Of a DNA stretch of 11,030 nucleotides, positions 1 to 6,267 are shown piece after piece (position 1 is the stretch's first letter; each line of letters starts with the position of its first letter). The translations under genes and the position numbers were made by a program. Under the pieces are notes generated by a model. It worked only from the letters and a program-made list of their open reading frames with translations. It ran no database searches and was not told where the DNA came from. Origin of the DNA: an uncultured Opitutia bacterium (GTDB taxonomy: Bacteria; Verrucomicrobiota; Verrucomicrobiia; Opitutales; UBA953); contig CAITUF010000156.1 in the NCBI GenBank assembly GCA_903895475.1, positions 1 through 11,030 on the forward strand. The letters run 5' to 3'.

Positions 1-2816
1 CGCCCCGTAACAAGGGTGGCCCTAAGCTGACCGAAGAGCAAATCAAGACTTTGGAGAAGTGGGTCATGATGGGTGCCCCAGCCCCAGTGGGTTCGGGGGC
101 TGGTAAGCTCACCGGCCTCTCACAGAAGGCTCGTGACCACTGGGCATTCAAGCCGGTCGTTACTCCCGAAATTCCGTCCGTTCGTAATCAAGCCTGGGCT
201 CAAAATGAAATCGATGTCTTCGTGATGCAGAAGCTCGAGCAGAACGGCTTAAAGCCGAACCCGGCGACGGATGGTGACTCCTTGCTGCGCCGCCTGACCT
301 ATGACTTGCATGGCATGCCGCCCACCCCCGCGGAGTCCGATGCGTTCGCTCGTGATTACGATGCGGCGGTGGCCCGCGATGTCTACGCGATGCGTAATGG
401 CCAGCCCGCCCGGGCCGCTTCCCTGGTAGTCGAGCGCGCGGTCGACCGGTTGCTGGCTTCGCCTCGCTACGGTGAGCGCTGGGCCCGTCACTGGCTCGAC
501 ACTGCCCGCTATTCCGACACGCGCGGCAACCGCCGTGATATCGAAGGCGAACGCTTCCCGAGTGCTTGGACCTACCGCGACTACGTCATCGAAGCCTTGA
601 ACAGCGACAAGCCGTACGACCAGTTCATTATCGAGCAGCTGGCGGCCGACCGTCTGCCGGACCTCTCCAAGGACGATCCCCGGCTCGCCGCCCTCGGCTT
701 CATCACCGTTGGCAAGCGCTTCGATAATAACGACGACACCATCGACGAACGTATCGATACGACCACGAAGGCTTTCTTGGGGCTGACGGTCTCGTGCTCC
801 CGTTGCCATGACCACAAGTTCGACCCAATCCCGGCGGCTGATTACTATTCCATGCACGGCATCTTTGCTTCGACCATCGAGCCGATGCAGGAGCCAGTGA
901 TTCGTGGAACCCGTATCGGCAACGCCACCGAGCGTGCCGACTTCGACAAGAAGATGCGCGACCTAGTGGAGTCCAATACCCGTGGCTACTACCGTTACAT
1001 TACGGCCCAGTTGGGGGTTATACATAAGGAGTTCGCCGGCCGCGCCTTGTTCCAGATGGCTGGCCAACGTTCGGAAAAGGGCTTCGATATTCAGAAGCAG
1101 TATAAGTTCGAGCCCATCCGTGAGATCGATGGCTCCATTAATATCGCCACTAACTCGCCAATCACTGGCCCGTTGGCACGCTTGCGTCGGCTGACCGACG
1201 CCGAGTTCGCCGCCCGTGCCCCCGAAGCTCTCGCCGCCGCCCTTACGGACAAGAAGTATCCGGTGAACCCCCTGGTCGTAGAGGCCTTGGCTAACCTCAA
1301 GCCGAAGACCCTCGATGACGTCGCCTTGGCCTACCAGGCCATGTTCCAGAAGCACCACTCCCGCATCGTCGCCCATATCGGCCTGCGCGGTAGCCCCGGC
1401 GGTGCCGGTGAGCGCGATGACAAGGCGCTGGCCCAGTTGGCCGCTTGGCCTTGGCCCCTGCCCAATTATGAGGAGGTTGCCTCCGTCCCGCTCATGACCG
1501 TGCTCATCTCGACGCGCAGCTTCTGCGAGTCGTGGCAGTCCGCGCCGAACTTCCGTAACGGCAATATCCCCACCAAGTATTTCCGTTTCGACGCCATCAA
1601 TCAGCTCGAGCTGACCCACCCGGGCGGCCCAGGTACGGCGATGGTCGTTGCCGATAGCGAGCGCCCGAAGAACACCCCTGTATACCTCCGTGGTGACCGC
1701 AATAAGCCGGGCCCCGTGGCGCCTCGGCAGTTCCTCGAAATCCTCGCCGGCCCTGATCGCCAGCCCTTCTTCGATGGTAGCGGCCGCCGTGAGCTCGCTG
1801 TGGCCATCGCCAGCCGCACTAATCCGTTGACCGCCCGCGTGCTCGTCAACCGCGTGTGGATGCACCACTTCGGCGCCGGGATCGTTTCTTCGCCCGATGA
1901 CTTCGGCAATATGGCCGAGAAGCCCACGCACCCTGAACTGCTGGATTGGTTATCCGCCCACTTCGTCGACGCGGGTTGGTCGCAGAAGAAGTTGCACCGC
2001 AAGATCCTTACTTCGCAGACCTACCGCCAGTCCGCCAACCCGCTGCTCAACCCGCTGGTCGCCCAGAAGGGTGAGGTTGACCCGATGAAGATCGATGCCG
2101 GCAATAAGTTCCTGTGGCGTTCTAACCTCCGTCGCCTCGATTTCGAGTGTATCCGTGACGCGATGATCATGCTCACCGGAAAGATGGATCTCTCCGTCGG
2201 TGGTCGCCCCGTGAATATCACCGAGGAGCCAATTAGCTACCGCCGCAGTATCTACGGCTACATTGACCGTGACCGCCTCAGTGACCTTCAGTCGCAGTTC
2301 GACTTCGCCGACCCGTCGATGGCTAACTCCAAGCGCGGTAACACGATTGTCCCCCAGCAGGCGCTGTTCTTTATGAACAATCCGCTCTCGGTTGAGGTGG
2401 CCCGGGCGGTCGCCACCCGGCCGGAATTCATGAGCGCCTCCAGCGACGAAGCGCGGATTGCGGTCCTCTACCGCGTGATGTTCCAGCGCGTGCCCAAGCC
2501 AGAGGAAGTCCTTCTGGCGAAGGAATTCGTCAAGAAGGTCGCTGGCTTCATTGATGAGCCGACCCCGAAGGCGAAGCCCAAGACCCCGGTGGCCTCCACC
2601 AAGGTCACTAAGGAAGAGGCTCGGGCCATGATGAATAAACCCCTCGTCCCCTCCACCCAGACCCCGGGCCAAGCCGCCACGAAGGGGGCCACCAGCATTG
2701 CGGGGGGCGTCATCGTCAACCTGGGCGATAAAATTTCCCGTAAAACCCCAAGTTCTCCTTGGGAGATGTTGGCCCAGGCCATGATTTGCTCGAACGAATT
2801 CGTTTACCTCGACTAA
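1..2816 (+). CDS. PSCyt1/PSCyt2 (DUF1549)–PSD1 (DUF1553) protein, 5' end outside the window
   Basis: The reading frame is open from base 3 to the left edge, so the start lies outside the window. The TTG at 51 is internal: the codons before it read KLTEEQIKTLEKW and then MMGAP, the usual end of a planctomycete cytochrome C (PSCyt1) domain. The PSCyt2/DUF1549 domain follows, from about 195 to 900, with a CSRCH (CxxCH) haem-attachment motif at 795-809 followed by DHKFDPI. A middle part of about 800 bases has no motif I recognise. PSD1/DUF1553 runs from about 1720 to the end, with the signature LTARVLVNRVWMHHFG near 1827 and the typical ending LAQAMICSNEFVYLD. A Pro/Lys/Thr-rich linker (2556-2750) interrupts PSD1 before that ending. 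These proteins are expected outside the cytoplasm; any signal peptide would lie upstream of the window. Their reaction is not established; a redox or polymer-degradation role is inference. It is probably co-transcribed with the DUF1501 gene 41 bases downstream. Confidence 0.93.
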   Translation, partial: PRNKGGPKLTEEQIKTLEKWVMMGAPAPVGSGAGKLTGLSQKARDHWAFKPVVTPEIPSVRNQAWAQNEIDVFVMQKLEQNGLKPNPATDGDSLLRRLTYDLHGMPPTPAESDAFARDYDAAVARDVYAMRNGQPARAASLVVERAVDRLLASPRYGERWARHWLDTARYSDTRGNRRDIEGERFPSAWTYRDYVIEALNSDKPYDQFIIEQLAADRLPDLSKDDPRLAALGFITVGKRFDNNDDTIDERIDTTTKAFLGLTVSCSRCHDHKFDPIPAADYYSMHGIFASTIEPMQEPVIRGTRIGNATERADFDKKMRDLVESNTRGYYRYITAQLGVIHKEFAGRALFQMAGQRSEKGFDIQKQYKFEPIREIDGSINIATNSPITGPLARLRRLTDAEFAARAPEALAAALTDKKYPVNPLVVEALANLKPKTLDDVALAYQAMFQKHHSRIVAHIGLRGSPGGAGERDDKALAQLAAWPWPLPNYEEVASVPLMTVLISTRSFCESWQSAPNFRNGNIPTKYFRFDAINQLELTHPGGPGTAMVVADSERPKNTPVYLRGDRNKPGPVAPRQFLEILAGPDRQPFFDGSGRRELAVAIASRTNPLTARVLVNRVWMHHFGAGIVSSPDDFGNMAEKPTHPELLDWLSAHFVDAGWSQKKLHRKILTSQTYRQSANPLLNPLVAQKGEVDPMKIDAGNKFLWRSNLRRLDFECIRDAMIMLTGKMDLSVGGRPVNITEEPISYRRSIYGYIDRDRLSDLQSQFDFADPSMANSKRGNTIVPQQALFFMNNPLSVEVARAVATRPEFMSASSDEARIAVLYRVMFQRVPKPEEVLLAKEFVKKVAGFIDEPTPKAKPKTPVASTKVTKEEARAMMNKPLVPSTQTPGQAATKGATSIAGGVIVNLGDKISRKTPSSPWEMLAQAMICSNEFVYLD

Positions 2817-2857
2817 CTCCAGCCACCTTTCACACTAAACATATAAATACCACCCCT

Positions 2858-4246
2858 ATGGAAATCCAGAACTGCAATAACAGCCTCCCGACGCCCTCCT
2901 CCCGCCGCGACTTCCTTCGCCAGACCGGTATGAGCATGGGCACCATCGCCTTCGGCACCATGGTCGCCGATTACATGGTTAATCCAGCGCACGCCGAGAT
3001 CACCGCAACGCTCAAGCCCCGTCAGGCTCCGTTGCCGGCCAAGGCCAAGCACGTGATTCACATCTTCGCTGGTGGCGCCCCTTCGCACCTCGACACCTTT
3101 GACTACAAGCCAGGCATGAAGGCCTACGCTGAGAAGTCTCAAGGCGGCGGCGGTGGCGTGCTCTTCCCTACGCCCTTCGAGTTCAAGAAGTGCGGTAAGT
3201 CCGGCCTCGAGATTTCGGAAATTTTCCCGAAGCTCCAGGAGCAAGCGGACGAAATGTGCGTCATCCGTTCGATGCACTCCGACATCCCGGCCCACGGTCC
3301 AGCCGCCAAACTGATGCATACCGGTTCGGCGATTCTCACCAAGCCCTGCCTTGGTTCCTGGATCCTGTACGGACTCGGTACCGAAAGCCAAGATCTCCCC
3401 GGCTTCGTCAGCCTCGGGGGTGGTGCTGATGGCCGCCAGTCGGCCTTCCTGCCCAGCATCTTCCAAGGTGCGAAGACCTCCTTCCGTCCGGGCGCTCCTG
3501 CCAACAAGGTGATCGCCAACCTCCAGAGCGAGTTCACGACCGAAGAAGCCCAGCGCAAGCAGCTCGACCTCGTGGCCCAGCTCAATAGCCGCCACATGCA
3601 GACCGTCCAGAAAGACGAGCAGCTCGAGGCCCGCATTGAATCCTTCGAACTCGCCTTCCGCATGCAGACTGCCGCGACCGACGCGTTCGACATCTCTAAG
3701 GAGTCCCAGAAGACCCGCGATATGTACGGTAAGAGCGACCTCGGTGCCAAGCTCCTCTGCGCTCGTCGCCTCGTCGAGCGCGGCGTCCGCTTCGTCCAAG
3801 TCGATGCCGGCGGTTGGGATCACCACACAAACGTCTTCACCTCGGCAGCCCGCACGGGTGCCGCCGTCGATACCCCCGCCGCGGCGCTCATCGCTGACCT
3901 CAAGCAGCGTGGCTTGCTCGATGAGACCCTCATCATCTGGGGCGGAGAGTTCGGCCGCACCCCGACGACCCCTGGTCGCGTGAACGCGAACTCCGGTCGT
4001 GACCACCACGCCAAGGCTTTCTGTTGCTGGATGGCTGGCGGCGGCGTCAAGGGCGGCATGCACTACGGTGAATCCGACGAAATCGGTAGCCAGGTGGCCG
4101 CGGACGGCGTCGATATCCATGACTTGCACGCGACGATTCTGCGCCTCCTTGGTTTCGATCACACGAAGCTCACCTACCGTTACAACGGCCGTGACTTCCG
4201 CCTGACCGATAACTTCGGTAAGGTGGTCACTAAGGTTATCGCTTAA
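2858..4246 (+). CDS. DUF1501 family protein with Tat signal
   Basis: This 462-residue protein belongs to the DUF1501 family, which is distantly related to the alkaline phosphatase/sulfatase fold. The ATG at 2858 is chosen because it puts a twin-arginine signal at the N-terminus: SRRDFLRQ at residues 15-22, a hydrophobic stretch, and a likely cleavage site after AHA (residue 46). A frame extending further upstream would bury this signal and overlap the previous gene. Family motifs are GGAPSHLDTFD (72-82), SDIPAHGP (141-148), WDHH (320-323), GEFGRTP (363-369), RDHH (381-384) and HDLHATIL (421-428). The Asp/His-rich motifs could bind metal, but no substrate is known. Folded export through Tat fits a protein that takes its cofactor in the cytoplasm. 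No Shine-Dalgarno sequence precedes the ATG. The gene follows a PSCyt/PSD gene, a recurring pairing in Planctomycetota and Verrucomicrobiota, and a strong terminator follows it. Confidence 0.95.
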   Translation: MEIQNCNNSLPTPSSRRDFLRQTGMSMGTIAFGTMVADYMVNPAHAEITATLKPRQAPLPAKAKHVIHIFAGGAPSHLDTFDYKPGMKAYAEKSQGGGGGVLFPTPFEFKKCGKSGLEISEIFPKLQEQADEMCVIRSMHSDIPAHGPAAKLMHTGSAILTKPCLGSWILYGLGTESQDLPGFVSLGGGADGRQSAFLPSIFQGAKTSFRPGAPANKVIANLQSEFTTEEAQRKQLDLVAQLNSRHMQTVQKDEQLEARIESFELAFRMQTAATDAFDISKESQKTRDMYGKSDLGAKLLCARRLVERGVRFVQVDAGGWDHHTNVFTSAARTGAAVDTPAAALIADLKQRGLLDETLIIWGGEFGRTPTTPGRVNANSGRDHHAKAFCCWMAGGGVKGGMHYGESDEIGSQVAADGVDIHDLHATILRLLGFDHTKLTYRYNGRDFRLTDNFGKVVTKVIA

Positions 4247-4268
4247 GCACGCTGCCCTCGGTGCCCTG

Positions 4269-4303
4269 AAAGGGCGGACGTCTCCGGACGCCCGCCCTTT
4301 TTT
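4269..4303 (+). terminator. Intrinsic terminator after the DUF1501 gene
   Basis: A 14-base-pair stem (4269-4282 with 4287-4300, one A/C mismatch) closes on a TCCG tetraloop and runs into six T's at 4298-4303. It lies 22 bases after the DUF1501 stop codon, so it should end transcription of the PSCyt/DUF1501 pair and separate it from the next gene. The stem also has an A-run on its left side (4269-4271), but no minus-strand gene reads toward it. Confidence 0.9.
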
Positions 4304-4341
4304 GTGCCTAGGCTTGCAGGAATTTCTTCTGATTGTATCTT

Positions 4342-4348
4342 AGAAGGA
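4342..4348 (+). promoter_or_regulatory. Shine-Dalgarno site of the repeat protein gene
   Basis: AGAAGGA lies 8 bases before the ATG at 4357, which is good spacing. It decides the start: the upstream in-frame TTG at 4333 would put this site inside the coding region. It is the only clear Shine-Dalgarno sequence before a gene start in this window. Confidence 0.75.
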
Positions 4349-4356
4349 CGTTCCCT

Positions 4357-5055
4357 ATGCCGTTTCGTTTCTTCATGATCTTGCTGGCATCGGGCGCCGC
4401 GGTGGCCTTTCTGACCTGGCCGAGTGAGCGTGCGCCCAGCAGGGCACGCCCGGCGACCCGCGTGACTCCGGCGTCCGTGGTTCCCCCGGTGGTCGTGGAC
4501 GACGCCCCCGAAGCATCCGCCGCCGCGGTGGTCGGTGGCGGGTTGACGCCCGCTTCCAGTGGGCCTCGGGCGGTCACCGCCGTGGCCCCGCTCCACGGAG
4601 GAGTGGTCGGCGGGCCTGCGGGCGATATGCAACCCACCCCGGTCTCCACCGCGGGCTTAAAAGTGAATTCCGCCGGCCGTCTGCCCACCAGCGGCCAGGT
4701 CCGGATGGACGCCCTGGGGAACCGCGAGGTTCGCTTAGACAATGGGGTGACGGCGACGACGTCCCAAGATGCCCTCGGTGGAAGCACGACCCGGTTCAGT
4801 AATGGGGTGACGGCTTCGTCGCGGACCGACGCCTTGGGTGGCACGACGACGCGTTACTCGAACGGAGTGACGGCCAGTTCACGTAAAGACCCCTTGGGTA
4901 ATACGGACACGGTCTATAGCGATGGTACCCGCTCAACGACCCGGGTGGATCCGTTCGGGAATCAGGTGACAACCTACAGTGATGGCCGGACCGAAACGAT
5001 TCGCCCCGATCCCTTTGCCCCTCGGTCTAAAGATGGTAAAAATGACCGAAAATGA
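4357..5055 (+). CDS. Small membrane-anchored or secreted protein with five RHS/YD-like 20-residue repeats
   Basis: This 232-residue protein is not one I recognise as a named family. Residues 4-21 form a hydrophobic segment with few charges before it, so it is a signal anchor or an uncleaved signal peptide. Residues 22-116 are rich in Ala, Val, Pro and Gly and look disordered. Residues 118-217 hold five tandem 20-residue repeats with a pattern close to D-x-L/F-G-x-x-x-T-x-Y/F-S-N/D-G followed by seven variable, mostly small or polar residues. A sixth starts as DPF and ends in a basic tail (RSKDGKNDRK). The D-x-x-G-N...Y-S-x-G pattern resembles RHS/YD repeats, which form beta-hairpins, but the array is very short and has no toxin domain or other RHS core feature. 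The start is supported by the ribosome-binding site at 4342-4348. The gene stands between a terminator and the ThuA-like gene; no terminator is seen in the 67 bases after it, so read-through into that gene is possible. Function unknown. Confidence 0.8.
   Translation: MPFRFFMILLASGAAVAFLTWPSERAPSRARPATRVTPASVVPPVVVDDAPEASAAAVVGGGLTPASSGPRAVTAVAPLHGGVVGGPAGDMQPTPVSTAGLKVNSAGRLPTSGQVRMDALGNREVRLDNGVTATTSQDALGGSTTRFSNGVTASSRTDALGGTTTRYSNGVTASSRKDPLGNTDTVYSDGTRSTTRVDPFGNQVTTYSDGRTETIRPDPFAPRSKDGKNDRK
4708..5007 (+). repeat. Five tandem 60-base in-frame coding repeats
   Basis: Units begin at 4708, 4768, 4828, 4888 and 4948, each exactly 60 bases with no insertion or deletion, and a truncated sixth begins at 5008. 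Each codes for one 20-residue repeat. Units 1 and 2 share the identical 14-mer aatggggtgacggc at the same phase (4741-4754 and 4801-4814). Units 4 and 5 have diverged from units 1-3 (NGVT becomes SDGT/SDGR) but keep D-P-x-G-N. This suggests duplication in register followed by drift at different rates. Confidence 0.9.
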
Positions 5056-5122
5056 AGCCCCGCAGGCGCACAGGTCGCTTGCAACTTATCGGGCCGTTGG
5101 CAGTCTCACCTTTTATCACCCC

Positions 5123-6214
5123 ATGACGCATACCCTCACCCGCTGGGCCGCTACCGCTGCCTTGATTCTCGCCGCGCCGCTTCTGTTGGCTGCCGACACG
5201 TTTACTTCTGGCCCCGGCTGGCTCGACTTCCCGGGTGGCAAGGGTCCGGGTGCGGGCAAGACCGTCGTCCTCCTGGTCGGCGACGAAGAATACCGCTCCG
5301 AGGAAGCGTTGCCGATGCTCGCGCGCATTCTGGCGGAACGCCACGGCTTCCGCGCCATCGTCCTATTTTCCCACGACGACGGCGTGATCAACCCGAACAA
5401 TGGGGGTTCGCTCGCTAAGCCTGAAGCCCTTGATGGCGCCGACGCGGTCGTGCTCGGCCTTCGCTTCCGTAAGTGGAATGAGGCGGCCCTCGCTAAGTTC
5501 GATGCCGCGGTGAAGCGTGGCGTACCGATTATCGGTACCCGGACCAGCACCCACGCTTTTGCGGGCATCCCCAAGGAGAGCGCTTTCGCCTCCTATAATT
5601 GGAATAACAAGGGCGGCTTTGGGAAGAATGTCCTCGGCGAAACTTGGATTAGCCACTGGGGCAATCACAAGGGCGAAGCGACGCGTACCGCCACGGAGCC
5701 AGGGGCTGAAAAGAATCCCATCCTGAACGGCGTGGACAGCGCCTACGGCGACACCGACGTCTATGAAGCTTACCCGCCCGCTGACGCCCAGGTGCTGCTC
5801 CGCGGCATCGTCCTGAAGGACATGGATCCCAAGAGCCCGCCCAGCGAGCGTCGCAAGAAGCGTGCGTCCGACAAGCAGGAGCAAGGCCTGAACGAGCCCG
5901 CGATGGCGGTAGCGTGGACCCGCGAGCTGAAGAACGACGCTGGTACCGTGAACCGTATCCTTTGCACCACGATGGCCTCCGCCAGCGACCTCAAGGACGA
6001 GTCACTCCGTCGCCTCCTGGTGAATGGCGTCTTCTGGGGCCTCAAACTCGACGTGCCGGCTAAGGCTGACGTCACCCCGCTCGTTGAGTGGAAGCCCAGC
6101 AAGTATTCCTTCAACGCTTTCCACAAGGGCTTGAAGGCGGCTGATTTCGCCGGAGTCCTGCCCGACCCCGTCGCCGCTCCGGCCCCTGCGCCGAAGAAGC
6201 CCGCCGCCAAGTAA
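5123..6214 (+). CDS. Secreted ThuA-like domain protein
   Basis: The 363-residue product has a signal peptide: MTHTLTR, a hydrophobic core (residues 8-22), and a likely cut near LLLAA (residue 24). This supports the ATG at 5123 over farther upstream in-frame starts, which would overlap the repeat gene. The mature part matches the ThuA-like branch of the class I glutamine amidotransferase fold: a first strand KTVVLLVGDEEYRSEEAL (46-63), LARILAERHGF (67-76), a second strand with VVLGLRFRKW (109-118), and VPIIGTRTSTHAF (134-146). It ends in an Ala/Pro/Lys tail. Family members in this bacterial group are usually exported proteins of unproven function, named after a trehalose-use gene; a carbohydrate-related role is only inference. 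No Shine-Dalgarno sequence is visible. An intrinsic terminator lies 22 bases after the stop. Confidence 0.9.
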   Translation: MTHTLTRWAATAALILAAPLLLAADTFTSGPGWLDFPGGKGPGAGKTVVLLVGDEEYRSEEALPMLARILAERHGFRAIVLFSHDDGVINPNNGGSLAKPEALDGADAVVLGLRFRKWNEAALAKFDAAVKRGVPIIGTRTSTHAFAGIPKESAFASYNWNNKGGFGKNVLGETWISHWGNHKGEATRTATEPGAEKNPILNGVDSAYGDTDVYEAYPPADAQVLLRGIVLKDMDPKSPPSERRKKRASDKQEQGLNEPAMAVAWTRELKNDAGTVNRILCTTMASASDLKDESLRRLLVNGVFWGLKLDVPAKADVTPLVEWKPSKYSFNAFHKGLKAADFAGVLPDPVAAPAPAPKKPAAK

Positions 6215-6236
6215 GCCCGTCCGGTAAGTAACCATC

Positions 6237-6264
6237 GAGGCGTCCCGCGTGGGACGCCTCTTTT
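6237..6264 (+). terminator. Intrinsic terminator after the ThuA-like gene
   Basis: A perfect 10-base-pair GC-rich stem (6237-6246 with 6251-6260, loop GCGT) is followed by TTTTG and TTTT. It ends the plus-strand ThuA-like transcript. The convergent minus-strand gene stops at 6268, only four bases away; read from that side the hairpin is not followed by a T-run, so it is a weaker terminator in that direction. Confidence 0.88.
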
Positions 6265-6267
6265 GTT

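Noticed and set aside
51..53. TTG as the start of the first gene
   Set aside because: The frame is open to the left edge and the codons before 51 encode a conserved PSCyt1 ending, so the TTG is an internal Leu codon.
2759..2857. Upstream start for the DUF1501 gene
   Set aside because: It would overlap the previous gene and put 33 residues before the Tat signal; the ATG at 2858 gives a normal signal peptide.
2813..4162. A 449-codon open frame on the minus strand opposite the DUF1501 gene
   Set aside because: It lies wholly antisense to a well-recognised family and has no family motif of its own; long antisense frames are expected in GC-rich coding DNA. The same holds for minus-strand frames at 963-1931, 1950-2672 and 9866-10564.
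4314..4341. A sigma-70 promoter TTGCAG–16–TATCTT before the repeat gene
   Set aside because: The matches are weak and the implied transcription start would fall at or after the Shine-Dalgarno site, removing it from the message.
4979..5122. Longer ThuA-like protein starting inside the repeat gene
   Set aside because: The extra residues show no domain, and the ATG at 5123 begins a clean signal peptide.
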